A stretch of 64,000 nt of DNA from Adlercreutzia equolifaciens DSM 19450 (GCF_000478885.1 NC_022567.1:1054001-1118000); one strand, 5' to 3'. Positions 50,998-60,756 are shown, counted from the stretch's first letter. Translations and numbers: made by a program. Notes: a model not told the origin generated them from the letters alone.

Positions 50998-53900
50998 ATG
51001 TATCTGAAATCTCTCGTTCTCAAGGGCTTCAAATCCTTCGCCGACCGCAGCGCGCTCACGCTGGAGCCGGGCATCACCGCCGTGGTGGGCCCCAACGGGT
51101 CGGGCAAGTCGAACATCTCGGACGCCGTTCTGTGGGTGCTCGGCGAGCGCAACGCCAAGAACCTGCGCGGCCAGGCCATGGAGGACGTCATCTTCGCCGG
51201 CTCCTCGGCGCGCAAGGCCTCCGGTCTCGCCGAGGTCGATCTCGTGCTCGACAATTCCGACGGCACGCTGCCGGTCGATTTCGACGAGGTGGCCATCACC
51301 CGGCGCATGTACCGCAACGGCGAGAGCGAGTACCTCATCAACGGCACCGTGGCCCGGCGCATGGACGTGCTGGACATCCTGCATGACTCGGGTCTGGGCA
51401 CCGGCACCCATTCCATCATCTCCCAGGGCTCGCTCGACTCCATCCTGCAGAGCAAGCCGGAGGATCGCCGCGCACTCATCGAGGAGGCTGCCGGCGTTCT
51501 CAAGCACAAGCAGCGCAAGGCGAAAAGCGAGCGGAAGCTGGCGAACATGGATCAGCACCTCTTGCGCGCCCGCGACGTGGTGGGGGAGGTGGCCCGGCAG
51601 CTGGGGCCGCTCGAGCGCAAGGCCAAGAAGGCGCGCACCTACCAGGAGCTTGCGGCCCAGCAGGCCGAGATGAGCCTCGCCATCGCCGTGGACGATTTGC
51701 GCGGTCTGCAGAAGGAGTGGGACGCGGCCAAGGCGCGGGAGGCGGCGCTTGCCGCCGAGCTGGAGGAGCGAAGGGGTGCCATCCAGGAGGCCGAGGCCGC
51801 TGTGGAGGCCTTGCAGGAGCGCATCCGCCAGCAGACGCTGGACGCCGGCGACCTGTCGCGGCGCCATCGCGCGGCGGCGACGGCCGTCGAGCGATTCGAC
51901 TCCGCGGCCATGATGCTGCGCGAGCGGCGTCGGGCCGCCATGGCCCGGGCCGGCGAGCTGGAGCTTTCCATCGAGGCCAATGCCGTGAAGGCCGACGAGG
52001 CGGCATCCGAGCTTAAGCGCGCGACGGCCCAGTACGAGGAGGCGGCCGGCGAGCTGGATGCGGCCAAGAAGAAGGTATCGGACTTGGACGCGGTCTACCG
52101 CGATTTGGGAGTGCGCCGCGGCGCGCTGGAGCGCGAGCTTTCCGCCCTTTCCAAGGAGGCTGAGAAGATGACCGCCGAGCGCGAGACGGCGCGTCGCCGC
52201 CATGCCGAGAACACTGAGGCGCTCTCCCATGGCCTCGCCCACGTGCAGGTGGTGGAGGGGCGCGCCGCCGAGCTGGCGCTTGAGCTCGCGCGCGCTCAAG
52301 AGGAGGCCGAGCGCGCGGCGGCCGGGGCCGCCGAGGCCGATGGCGAGCTTTCCGCGCTGGTGGCGGACGAGGCGGCGGCGCGCGCCGCCGTGGGCACCGC
52401 CGTGCAGTCTCGCGACGCGGCCCGCGCCGCCATGGACGAGGCCCGCGACGCCCATCGGGCGCTTTCGGTGGAGATCGCCACCTTGGAGGAGATGGAGCGC
52501 GCGAGCGCCCTGTCCGCGGGCGAGGCCCGGGCGTGGCTCGTGGAGCACGTCGACGAGGTGCTGGGGCTCTGCGAGCCGCTCTCCCACGTCATCCAGGCCT
52601 CGGCCGGCTTCGAGCCTCTGGTGGAATCGCTTCTGGGCGGGGATGTGGCCACGCTGCTCGTGGAGGACGCGGGCGCGGTAGAGCTCATCGCCGGCCAGCT
52701 CGCCGCCGCCGGTGCCGCGGGCGAGGCATCCTTCCTCATTCGCGACGACGCCAGCCCCTCTCGCATCCGCGGCGCCGCCCTCTTGTGGCGCGAGCGATCC
52801 GGCGGGGCCGAGGGCGTCCCGCTCGTGGACGAGCTCCTCTTCCCGGAAGAGGCCCGGGGCGCCGTGGAGGCGCTTCTGGGCGATGTGGTGGTGTGCCCGA
52901 CCCTGGAGGCGGCGCTTTCCGCCCACGGACGGGACGACGCGGCCCTGCGCTTCGCCACTCCGGATGGTGCCATCGTGTGGCCCTCGGGCAAGGTGAGCGT
53001 GGGGGGTGCCGTGGTGGACGAGGGGGCCGGCGTGCTCGCCCGCGTGCGCCACTTGGAGGAGCTGCGGGCGCAGCTTTCCGGCGCGGCGGCGGCCCAGGCC
53101 AAGGCTGAGGAGGCCCACCGCTTGGCCGAGGAGGCCCTGCGCCAGGCCCAGGCTACGTCCCTGGAGCTTTCCCAGGCCCTGGCCAACCTGCGCGGCCGTG
53201 CCGAGGCGGCCCGCAACACCGCGAGCGCCGCCGCCGAGAAGCTGGCCTCCTGCCGCCGCGAATTGGAATCCGTCGAGCGCCAGCGCGCCGAGGCCGAGGC
53301 TGCCGTGGCGTCGGCCCGTCCCAACGTGGAGTCCTTCGAGGCCCGGGTGAAGGAGTTGGACGCGGCGCTGGATGCGGGCAAGAAGAAGCAGGAGGCTCTG
53401 ACCGAGGAGCTGGCGCCTCTGCGCCGCGAGGCCCATCGCGTCTCCGACAGCCTCGCCGAGGCGAAGCTGGCGCAGGCCACGCTCTCCGAGCGCACTACCT
53501 ACGCCGAGCGCGTCCGCGATGCCCGCGTCCGCGACTTGGAGGCCCTTGCCGCCGCGAGCGAGGAGGCCCGTGTGGCCCTGCGCGCGAAGACGGTCTCCGC
53601 CGCCCGCATCGAGCCGGTGCTCGCCCTCATCGACGAGCTGACGGCCTCGGCCCAGAAGTGGACGCGTCAGCTGGAGGAGCAGGCCACCGCCGCCGAGGAC
53701 TCCTCCACGGGCCTGCATTCCTCCGTCACCGAGGCCCGCGGCCGGGCCCATGAGGCCCACGCCCTCTTCGACGGCGTAAGCGAGCGCCTCAGTGAGGCCC
53801 GCGTGCGGAAGGGGCGGCTCGAGCTCCAGGTTGAGGCGGCGGTGAACCACATCGCGACCGATCTGGCGGTTCCCCTGGAGACGGCGCTTTCCGTGCCGCC

Positions 53901-54576
53901 CCTGGAGAACCGGCCCGAGGTGGAGGACGCCCTGTTCAAGATCAACCGCCGCATCGCCAACCTCGGCACCATCAACCCGGACGCCGCCGAGGAGTACGAC
54001 GCGCTGAAGGTGCGCTACGACTACCTGGCCGCCCAGCTGGACGACCTCGATCGCGCCCGGCGCTCGCTCGCGAAGATCAACCGCGTCATCGACGCGCGCA
54101 TGAAGGAGGACTTCATCCGCACCTACGAGGCGGTGGACCGCAACTTCCAAGAGATCTTCTCCATCCTCTTCCCCGGTGGCAGCGCGAATTTGTCGCTCGT
54201 GGATCCGGATGATCTGGAGAACACCGGCGTGGAGGTGAACGCCCAGCCCAAGGGCAAGCGCATCGCGAAGATGATGCTTCTGTCCGGCGGCGAGAAGTCG
54301 CTCACGGCGCTGGCGCTGCTGTTCGCGGTCTACCGCATCCGGTCGACGCCGTTCTACATCTTGGACGAGGTGGAGGCGGCGCTCGACGACACGAACCTGC
54401 GCCGTCTGGCGGCCTACATCGACAGCCTGCGCGACGAGACCCAGCTCATCATGATCACCCATCAGCGCCGTACCATGGAAATGGCCGACGTGCTCTTCGG
54501 CGTGTCCATGCAGGGCGACGGCGTCACCAAGGTCATCAGCCAGAAGCTCGACCAGGCCTTAAAGCACGCGGAGTAG
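50998..54576 (+). CDS. smc: chromosome segregation protein SMC
   Basis: The condensin ATPase, 1192 residues. The N-terminal head has Walker A VVGPNGSGKSNISDAV near residue 27 and LRGQAMEDVIFAGS. Long coiled coils (about 170-500 and 690-1000) flank a hinge around residues 510-680. The C-terminal head has signature LLSGGEKSLTALALLFA and Walker B FYILDEVEAALDD. It works with ScpA and ScpB encoded at 9811-11589. Its end marks the transition to accessory DNA. Confidence 0.96.
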   Translation: MYLKSLVLKGFKSFADRSALTLEPGITAVVGPNGSGKSNISDAVLWVLGERNAKNLRGQAMEDVIFAGSSARKASGLAEVDLVLDNSDGTLPVDFDEVAITRRMYRNGESEYLINGTVARRMDVLDILHDSGLGTGTHSIISQGSLDSILQSKPEDRRALIEEAAGVLKHKQRKAKSERKLANMDQHLLRARDVVGEVARQLGPLERKAKKARTYQELAAQQAEMSLAIAVDDLRGLQKEWDAAKAREAALAAELEERRGAIQEAEAAVEALQERIRQQTLDAGDLSRRHRAAATAVERFDSAAMMLRERRRAAMARAGELELSIEANAVKADEAASELKRATAQYEEAAGELDAAKKKVSDLDAVYRDLGVRRGALERELSALSKEAEKMTAERETARRRHAENTEALSHGLAHVQVVEGRAAELALELARAQEEAERAAAGAAEADGELSALVADEAAARAAVGTAVQSRDAARAAMDEARDAHRALSVEIATLEEMERASALSAGEARAWLVEHVDEVLGLCEPLSHVIQASAGFEPLVESLLGGDVATLLVEDAGAVELIAGQLAAAGAAGEASFLIRDDASPSRIRGAALLWRERSGGAEGVPLVDELLFPEEARGAVEALLGDVVVCPTLEAALSAHGRDDAALRFATPDGAIVWPSGKVSVGGAVVDEGAGVLARVRHLEELRAQLSGAAAAQAKAEEAHRLAEEALRQAQATSLELSQALANLRGRAEAARNTASAAAEKLASCRRELESVERQRAEAEAAVASARPNVESFEARVKELDAALDAGKKKQEALTEELAPLRREAHRVSDSLAEAKLAQATLSERTTYAERVRDARVRDLEALAAASEEARVALRAKTVSAARIEPVLALIDELTASAQKWTRQLEEQATAAEDSSTGLHSSVTEARGRAHEAHALFDGVSERLSEARVRKGRLELQVEAAVNHIATDLAVPLETALSVPPLENRPEVEDALFKINRRIANLGTINPDAAEEYDALKVRYDYLAAQLDDLDRARRSLAKINRVIDARMKEDFIRTYEAVDRNFQEIFSILFPGGSANLSLVDPDDLENTGVEVNAQPKGKRIAKMMLLSGGEKSLTALALLFAVYRIRSTPFYILDEVEAALDDTNLRRLAAYIDSLRDETQLIMITHQRRTMEMADVLFGVSMQGDGVTKVISQKLDQALKHAE

Positions 54577-54635
54577 GGGAGACGGCGGCCGCCTATCCGC
54601 CTTGCTTCGAGCCGAACTGCCCGCTTATGTATCGA

Positions 54636-54689
54636 AATCCGCGCTTATCAGCGTCGTTGGGGTCTTCCGGACGCTGATAAGCGCGGATT
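54636..54689. repeat. 20-bp perfect inverted repeat downstream of smc
   Basis: AATCCGCGCTTATCAGCGTC (54636-54655) and its exact reverse complement (54670-54689) with a 14-base loop. There is no T tract. GCTTCGAG occurs as a direct repeat on both sides (54604-54611 and 54703-54710). It lies in a 581-bp region (54577-55157) with no intact gene. Confidence 0.75.
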
Positions 54690-54879
54690 CTATGCACTAT
54701 CTGGCTTCGAGACGCTGCTACACGCGGATCTCCGTACGAAATTGGATAACTCGTAAGCGCGTGGCGCTGTTGTGGTGGGTGCTTGCCCTCGAGGAGGCCA
54801 AGGCGGCCGCTTGCCAAGGGTGCGACGGGTCGTCCGGCGGGTTGTCCCGTTGTTGGGTGGCGTCGACCGATTGAGGCAG

Positions 54880-55020
54880 CTGTGGTTGGGCTGCGGCGCC
54901 TGCCAGACCGCGTGCCCCTATGATGCGCGCCATTTGGCGGCGTCGGAGGACGGCTATTTCGGCTCGGAGTTGAACGAGTACGAGACGGTGATGTACGAAG
55001 CGATGCCTCCGATGACCGTC
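54880..55020 (+). pseudogene. remnant of a 4Fe-4S ferredoxin subunit (DmsB-like)
   Basis: A 47-codon stretch reads GCGACQTACPYDARHLAASE and ends near EAMPPMTV. This is the central part of electron-transfer subunits of molybdopterin oxidoreductases, in which a CxxCxxxCP cluster is followed by a loop and then the next cysteine set. No N-terminal cysteine clusters and no C-terminal part are present, and the frame upstream is not ferredoxin-like. It is a fragment left by deletion. An intact paralogue lies at 59373. Confidence 0.7.
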
Positions 55021-55157
55021 TTGCGCAGTCGGCAGCCTCATCGCTCATCCGCGCCGCCCGCGCATTCCCTCCTCCGCAGGCAGCACCTCCCTCCCTTCGC
55101 GGCGGCCCCCTGCGGGCCGCCACTTTGCGCTTTCATCTTAATTGTGCGAGACATCCG

Positions 55158-56459
55158 TCATTGAGTCACTTCGGCCATAATTGCGTTGAAGAATCCCGTG
55201 GCTTCCGGGCACTCGTAGACCTTGTTGCGACGTCCGTGACTGACTTGAACGATAATGCCTGCCTTCTCGGCGGTGTCAATAAGCTTTGCTGCAGTGGTGA
55301 ATGTTGTGTCGATGGATTCCGCGAGAGTGGAAGCGGAAAAGACGGGGCTGCCAATGAGGGAGATGAGAAAACGCTTTGCCATCTCCGTAAGGCGCCGCTC
55401 GCCGTTTAGCGCTCGTCCCCAGCTTTCGATGGCACGACAGGCCAGACTGTAACTGTATTGGGCCACTTCGAAGGCATTGCGAGATGCGCGAGCGGTGTGG
55501 TACACCCATTCGTCGATCATTTGCGTTTCGCTGGCGCCACGGCAGAACTGGTACGGTTGGAGCACTTCGTCGTGATTGCGTTGGGCGAGAGCCGGCGTGA
55601 TGGCGATGGGGGCCATGATGTGCGTGATGAGGTTTGCGTTGCGCCAGATACCCACCAGGAGTGCTCGGGCGAGCTGGTCGATATCGGTGTCGAACATCTT
55701 AGTTGCTTCCATCTGGTAGTGCATGAGCGCCACTTTCGCAGAGGGCCCCAGTTTCGAATTGTTGAGGAACATTACCAGATCCTGAAGGAATTCAGGAAGT
55801 TCGAGTGGGGAGGGGGGACGATAGGCGCGTCCGAGTCCCTCTGAATCTTTGTCGTTAACTTCCCAACCTCGTAATCCGGTGGGCGCTCCAGGGTGAAATG
55901 TTCGGCTGATGGCTTGGTGGAGGGCGAGTACGTAACGAGGGGTGATGGTAGTTGGAGCCGCCCCGCACAGCGAGTTGATCTCGATGGCCATCATCTGATG
56001 GGCGCATCTTGAGGCTTCGAGCACTTTCTGATCAAGCCGGGGAGATCCCATAATAGCCTCAACCTTTGCCTTGTCGGGAACGCCTTTTGTCCAACCTCCG
56101 GCTTCCTTCAGATAATCGAGGAAGCAGCAGGTACGGTAATCGGCGCGGGCGCCGTTGAGGAGGGCGACGAAAATGCCGTCCATGCGAGCCAAGGTGCGAC
56201 TCAGAGAAGGGCCGAGCGGGGAGGTGCCGATAGTGCAGTCGCAACGGGAGGCGAATATCTCGAATTGGGAGATCGCCCCGAGCGTTTCGTCGCTCAGAAT
56301 GATTTTCCGGCCCATCAATTGGAAAGGCTGGTAAATCGCTCGGTCATCTTGCGCTGTCTTGCCGGCATCGCCGCAGGCGCCTGCGGCGGAAAGCACTTCG
56401 TGAAGATGGACGAGATCCTCCGGGGCGGCTTCTCGCCTGAACGATGTCCTCAGTCTCAC
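55158..56459 (-). CDS. Fic-fold protein with degenerate active site and winged helix; putative regulator
   Basis: A 433-residue protein with a Fic-like domain (about 165-300). FLNNSKLGPSAKVALMHYQM is typical of Fic proteins, but the catalytic HPFxDGNGR loop reads KMFDTDIDQLAR at residues 254-265. The active histidine is Lys254, the Asn is Ile and the Arg is Gln, so AMP transfer is not expected. The last 75 residues look like a winged helix (VFSASTLAESIDTTFTTAAKLIDTAE, then HGRRNKVYE). It is transcribed divergently from the Mo oxidoreductase operon, which it may regulate. The GTG start has AGAGGGGG upstream. Base composition is lower in GC than that of neighbouring housekeeping genes. Confidence 0.75.
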   Translation of the reverse strand: MRLRTSFRREAAPEDLVHLHEVLSAAGACGDAGKTAQDDRAIYQPFQLMGRKIILSDETLGAISQFEIFASRCDCTIGTSPLGPSLSRTLARMDGIFVALLNGARADYRTCCFLDYLKEAGGWTKGVPDKAKVEAIMGSPRLDQKVLEASRCAHQMMAIEINSLCGAAPTTITPRYVLALHQAISRTFHPGAPTGLRGWEVNDKDSEGLGRAYRPPSPLELPEFLQDLVMFLNNSKLGPSAKVALMHYQMEATKMFDTDIDQLARALLVGIWRNANLITHIMAPIAITPALAQRNHDEVLQPYQFCRGASETQMIDEWVYHTARASRNAFEVAQYSYSLACRAIESWGRALNGERRLTEMAKRFLISLIGSPVFSASTLAESIDTTFTTAAKLIDTAEKAGIIVQVSHGRRNKVYECPEATGFFNAIMAEVTQ

Positions 56460-56711
56460 GATCCCCCTCTCATTTGGAAACCCTATAGTAGCGCGACAAA
56501 GTCGAATTTACACGGAACAAGGGCGCTTAATGCAAGTTTCGCCCGCTTTCTTCAATAAAGGACTGCTCCATATTTCATTCTTTGCGGGCATTGGAACAGA
56601 ACTTGATTGATCTTTTTGAAGTCGTGAATGCTGATCATAATGCCACGTCGTCGAGGATCCTGTCTGGATTTTCTCGATTCGGTTCAATGTTTAAGAGAGG
56701 AGAAGGAGACT

Positions 56712-59369
56712 ATGGAGGATGTGAAGGCTCCCGCGTCGTCGACGCAGTCGGGAATCACACGCCGCAGTTTACTGAAATGGACGGCCCTCGCGGCTGCGGG
56801 AACGGCTGCGCTCGGCACGACAGGTTGCGCGGGCTTCAACGAGAAGGAGCCTTTAAGTGAGACCGGTGGCGAGAACGTCCAGCCGGAAGGGGAGTGGATT
56901 CCCTGCAGCTGTTGGGCCGACTGCGGCTCCAAGGGCTTTAACAAGGCTTTCGTACGCAATGGGGAAGTGGTGCGCTTGGGCACCGACCAGACCCATGACG
57001 ACACGCCGGACTGCCCCCAGTTGCGCGCGTGCGCTCGTGGTCGCGCCCTGCGCGGCATGATCTTCGGCGCCGATCGCATCAAGTACCCCATGAAGCGCAA
57101 GAACTGGCAGCCTGGCGGCGGTGAGAACGCCCACGGCGAGTTGCGCGGACGCGACGAATGGGAGCGCATCAGCTGGGACGAGGCTCTCGACCTCATTGCG
57201 GGTGAGATCCTGCGCATCATCGACACCTACGGCAACGAGGGCATTCTTCTGCCTGGCGGCGTGCCCCAGCGCCTCGGCGATTACGACATCGGCCGCATGA
57301 TGTATATTAAAGGCGGCTGCCTCGAGCAGACCGGCGCGGTGTCTTCCGGCGCCTGGACCGAGATGGCCAAGCTCATCGGCCTTCCCGAGGAAACCAACGA
57401 CCGCATCGATTTGCGCTCGAGTGAGGTCATCGTGCTGTGGGGTTCCAATCCTGCCTGGAGCCGCGCGGGCCTTCCCACCTATGATTACCTTCAATGCAAA
57501 GAGGCGGGCGTGAAGTTCGTCTGCGTCGACCCGTTCTATACGCCCACGGCCAAAGTGCTCACCGACGACTACATCCCCATTCGCCCCGGTACCGACAGCG
57601 CCGCCTTCCTCGCTATGGCCTACGTGCTGCTCACCCAGGACGATCCGGAGAACAATCCGCTCATCGATTGGGATTTCCTCGACCGCTGCACCATCGGCTT
57701 CGATGCCGACCACCTGCCTGAGGGGGCCGATCCGAAGAAGAACTACCGTGATTACGTGCTTGGCACCTACGATGGCGTGCCGAAGACGCCCGAGTGGGCT
57801 TCGGAGATCTGCGGGTCGCCCGCCGAAGACCTGGAGCGTCTGGCTCTGATGCTGGGCGGCGCCGAGCGTGCTGCGGTCATTACGGCGCCGGCTTTGGCCC
57901 GTACCGGATCCGGCGCGCAGCTCTGCCAGAACCTCATGGCTTTCGGCGCCATGGCCGGACTCATCGGTAAGCCCGGCTGCTGCTGCGCTTCCGACTGCGG
58001 CCATTCCTGGATGCAGGGTGGTTTCGAGACGCTGCTCAAGGGTGGCATGAACCACGCCAATCCGCGCAACGCTACGCTCGGCAATATGGAGCGCATCCCC
58101 AATCCGCTCGAGTACCGCAAGGTGAACGTGAACCAGATGTGGACCTCCATTGTCGATGAGCGCAAGTACATCGGTCTGGACGGCAAGACCTACGACAACA
58201 ACGTGCACATGATCTACGACCGCCAGGAAAACTTCCTCAATCAGGGGCCGGCCACCATGAAGGGCATCGAGGCCTATCGCATGATGGATACGGTGGTGGC
58301 CCAGAACCTGGTCATGACCACCAATTGCAAGTATGCGGATATCGTGCTCCCGGTTGCGAGCCCCTGGGAGCGCTACGGCGATCTCAGCCCCGCCTATCGC
58401 GAGACCATCGTGTGGTTCAGCCAGGTAGTGGAGCCTCTGTTCGAATGCAAGAGCGATGCCGAGATCGCCCTTGAGCTGGCCGACCGCATCGGCGTGGATC
58501 GCAATGTGCTGCGACCGGTGAGCGAGAAGCAGCTGATCATAAATATGGTTGCCGCTTCTCAGATCCTCTCGGAGGACGGCGAGAACTTCGAGAATCTCGT
58601 GAGCATCACCGAAGAGGACTTGGCCGAACTGGGCGTTGAGGGCCAGCCCCAGGAAGGTCGCGTGCCGATTCTCGATTTCAAGCGCGATGGCATCTTCACT
58701 ATCGAGCGCTCCGTTGGCGACGGCCTCGATTTCATTGCCCTGAAGCCTTTCCGAGACGATCCCGAGGCGAACCCGCGGCCCACGGCTTCGGGCAAGCTGG
58801 AGATCTACTGCCAGGCCGCCGTGGACAAGGTGAAAGAATTCGGCTTCAAGGAGATATCTCCTATTCCCGAGTACGTGCCGCCGGTGGAGGGCTACGAGCA
58901 GACTTTCTCCGATTGGGAAGCGAAGGAAAAGGGCGAGTTCCCGTTCCAGATCTACAGCCTGCATATCTTGCGCCACTCCCATTCCTCGTTCGCCAACGTG
59001 CCGAATCTGCGCGAGGCCTTCGACCATCCTCTGTACATGAACAGCCTGGATGCCGAGCGTTTGGGAATGGAGACTGGCGAGACGGTGCTCATCACTTCCA
59101 ACTGGGGCCGTTGCCTGCGCCCCGTGCAGGTAACTGAGATGATGATGCCAGGCGTTCTGGCCATGGGCCAGGGCGCGTGGGTCGAGATCGACGAGGAGAC
59201 TGGCATCGACAAGGCTGGCTGCATGAACGTGCTCTGCGGGCCGAACGTGACCACGACCGGTTATCAGGCCTGGAACACCTGTATCTGCAACGTCGAGAAG
59301 TGGGACGGCGAGCCGCTGGTGCCCGACTATCTGTGGGATTCGCGCGAAGTGCTCAAGGAAGGAGAGTAA
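56712..59369 (+). CDS. Tat-exported molybdopterin oxidoreductase, DMSO reductase family, catalytic subunit
   Basis: An 885-residue exported Mo/W-bis-MGD enzyme. The twin-arginine signal TRRSLLKWTALAAAG is followed by LGTTGC. A 4Fe-4S region at residues 65-107 has cysteines 65, 67, 71, 101 and 107; the spacing is not standard, as CGSKG lacks the usual third cysteine. The molybdopterin domain (about 110-700) and the C-terminal MGD-binding domain (ETVLITSNWGRCLRP) are recognisable. Unusually, residues 423-425 are CCC, with Cys429 close by, where relatives have glycines after GKPG. The electron acceptor is unknown. It is operonic with a ferredoxin subunit and a chaperone, without a membrane anchor subunit. 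ATG 56712 has AGAAGGAGA upstream. Confidence 0.88.
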   Translation: MEDVKAPASSTQSGITRRSLLKWTALAAAGTAALGTTGCAGFNEKEPLSETGGENVQPEGEWIPCSCWADCGSKGFNKAFVRNGEVVRLGTDQTHDDTPDCPQLRACARGRALRGMIFGADRIKYPMKRKNWQPGGGENAHGELRGRDEWERISWDEALDLIAGEILRIIDTYGNEGILLPGGVPQRLGDYDIGRMMYIKGGCLEQTGAVSSGAWTEMAKLIGLPEETNDRIDLRSSEVIVLWGSNPAWSRAGLPTYDYLQCKEAGVKFVCVDPFYTPTAKVLTDDYIPIRPGTDSAAFLAMAYVLLTQDDPENNPLIDWDFLDRCTIGFDADHLPEGADPKKNYRDYVLGTYDGVPKTPEWASEICGSPAEDLERLALMLGGAERAAVITAPALARTGSGAQLCQNLMAFGAMAGLIGKPGCCCASDCGHSWMQGGFETLLKGGMNHANPRNATLGNMERIPNPLEYRKVNVNQMWTSIVDERKYIGLDGKTYDNNVHMIYDRQENFLNQGPATMKGIEAYRMMDTVVAQNLVMTTNCKYADIVLPVASPWERYGDLSPAYRETIVWFSQVVEPLFECKSDAEIALELADRIGVDRNVLRPVSEKQLIINMVAASQILSEDGENFENLVSITEEDLAELGVEGQPQEGRVPILDFKRDGIFTIERSVGDGLDFIALKPFRDDPEANPRPTASGKLEIYCQAAVDKVKEFGFKEISPIPEYVPPVEGYEQTFSDWEAKEKGEFPFQIYSLHILRHSHSSFANVPNLREAFDHPLYMNSLDAERLGMETGETVLITSNWGRCLRPVQVTEMMMPGVLAMGQGAWVEIDEETGIDKAGCMNVLCGPNVTTTGYQAWNTCICNVEKWDGEPLVPDYLWDSREVLKEGE

Positions 59370-59372
59370 ATC

Positions 59373-59993
59373 ATGGCCCAGATGGGATTTCTGATCAATA
59401 GCGCCCAATGCAGCGGCTGCAAGGCCTGCGAGTTGGCGTGCAAGGATATCCATAACTTCGAGATCGGCCCCCGGGCACGTCGGGTGCGCGAGGTATGCGG
59501 TGGCGGCTGGTCTGTGGACGAGAAGACCGGCGTCTGCCATCCGAGCGGGGTGTTCACCTATTCGGTGAGCTATTCTTGCGGCCACTGCGATAATCCTGCC
59601 TGTGTGGCGGTGTGCCCGACCGGCGCCCATGCCAAAGACGAGGAGACGGGGCTCGTGACCATCGATCAGGAGCAATGCATCGGCTGCAAGTCCTGCATTC
59701 AGGCCTGCCCCTATGGCGCCCCGCAGTTCGTCGAGGCCAAGGGCGTGACCGAGAAGTGCGATATGTGCGCAGAATTGCGCTCTTACGGGGAGGAACCGGC
59801 TTGTGTGGCCATCTGCCCCCAGCGCGCGCTCAAGGTGGGCGATATCGACGAGCTTCGAGCCGAGTTCGGCGACTGTGCCGATGTGGCCCCTCTGCCCTCC
59901 TCGGCCGACACGGCGCCCAATGTGGTCATCGTGGCTCACCGCAATGCCAAAACGAACCTGGCTGACGTGCGTATCCTGTCGCTGGAGCAGTAG
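59373..59993 (+). CDS. 4Fe-4S ferredoxin electron-transfer subunit (DmsB/NrfC-like)
   Basis: A 206-residue Fe-S protein with four cysteine clusters: CSGCKACELAC, CGHCDNPACVAVCP, CIGCKSCIQACP and CDMC...CVAICP. These would bind four 4Fe-4S centres. It passes electrons to the catalytic subunit encoded 3 bp upstream. No own signal peptide is seen, so it is probably carried through the Tat system with the catalytic subunit. No DmsC/NrfD anchor is encoded nearby. Confidence 0.92.
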   Translation: MAQMGFLINSAQCSGCKACELACKDIHNFEIGPRARRVREVCGGGWSVDEKTGVCHPSGVFTYSVSYSCGHCDNPACVAVCPTGAHAKDEETGLVTIDQEQCIGCKSCIQACPYGAPQFVEAKGVTEKCDMCAELRSYGEEPACVAICPQRALKVGDIDELRAEFGDCADVAPLPSSADTAPNVVIVAHRNAKTNLADVRILSLEQ

Positions 59994-60003
59994 GGAGCAC
60001 GCT

Positions 60004-60705
60004 ATGGATGAGAGGATCGAGGACGAGCGGCTCTCTGCCGAATACCTGGAAGAAGGCGCGGCACTGTTTCTGCTGCTGGGACGGCTCTTCCATGGAGTAC
60101 CGGATCCGGTGCTGTTCGCTGAGGCGGCCAATGACCGTATCTTCGACGAGATGCCTTTCGTGCGCGGAGAGGAGGCGCTGCGCGCTGGCGCTTGCTTGCG
60201 CGCATGGGCGGATCGGTGTTCCTCGCCCTTCTCCGACGATGACTTCCACGAGGTGTCCGCCGAGTACGCGCGATTGTTCGTTGGGGGCCTGACGGTGCCG
60301 GCGCCGATGTGGGAATCGGTGTACTTCAACAAGGATCGCATGGTGTTTCAGCATCAGACCTTCGAGGTGCGGGCGATGTACGCACGCTACGGCTTGGAGG
60401 TGGATGCGCTTGCTCACGAGCCTGATGACCACCTGGCCTATGAGCTCTTGTTCGTAGCGAGGCTCTTCGCCCTGGCCGCCGAGCATCGGCGCGCCAGTTG
60501 CCACGATGAGGCAGATGCCGTTCTGGCCGATCTGGTCTCGTTCGCTGTGTGCCATCCGCTGACGTGGGTCTCGCAGTGGCGCGACAATGTGCGCCGGTAT
60601 GCCAAAGACGGCTTCTATCGAGGCTACGCCGATCTCGTGTGCGCGGCGCTGACTGAGGTAGAATGTGCGTTGGCGCCCCAAATGGCATCAGCGCCCTCGG
60701 TTTAG
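60004..60705 (+). CDS. TorD/DmsD-family molybdoenzyme maturation chaperone
   Basis: A 233-residue all-helical protein. The pattern EYARLFVGGLTVPAPMWESVYF and EPDDHLAYELLFVARL is the TorD-family signature (E(P)DH motif). It is expected to hold the Tat signal of the Mo subunit until cofactor loading. It lies 10 bp after the ferredoxin gene. ATG 60004 is placed by a GGGAG site. Confidence 0.85.
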   Translation: MDERIEDERLSAEYLEEGAALFLLLGRLFHGVPDPVLFAEAANDRIFDEMPFVRGEEALRAGACLRAWADRCSSPFSDDDFHEVSAEYARLFVGGLTVPAPMWESVYFNKDRMVFQHQTFEVRAMYARYGLEVDALAHEPDDHLAYELLFVARLFALAAEHRRASCHDEADAVLADLVSFAVCHPLTWVSQWRDNVRRYAKDGFYRGYADLVCAALTEVECALAPQMASAPSV

Positions 60706-60756
60706 TTCACTCTCAGGCAGGCATTGCCTCGAGCGATGACTCGGAGGTGCCTTGCC

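Noticed and set aside
50440..54462. Very long open frame (1340 codons) on the minus strand opposite smc
   Set aside because: High-GC genes with strong third-position bias often leave the antisense frame open. The translation is Gly/Leu/Arg/His-rich with no family resemblance, while the plus strand encodes a complete SMC.
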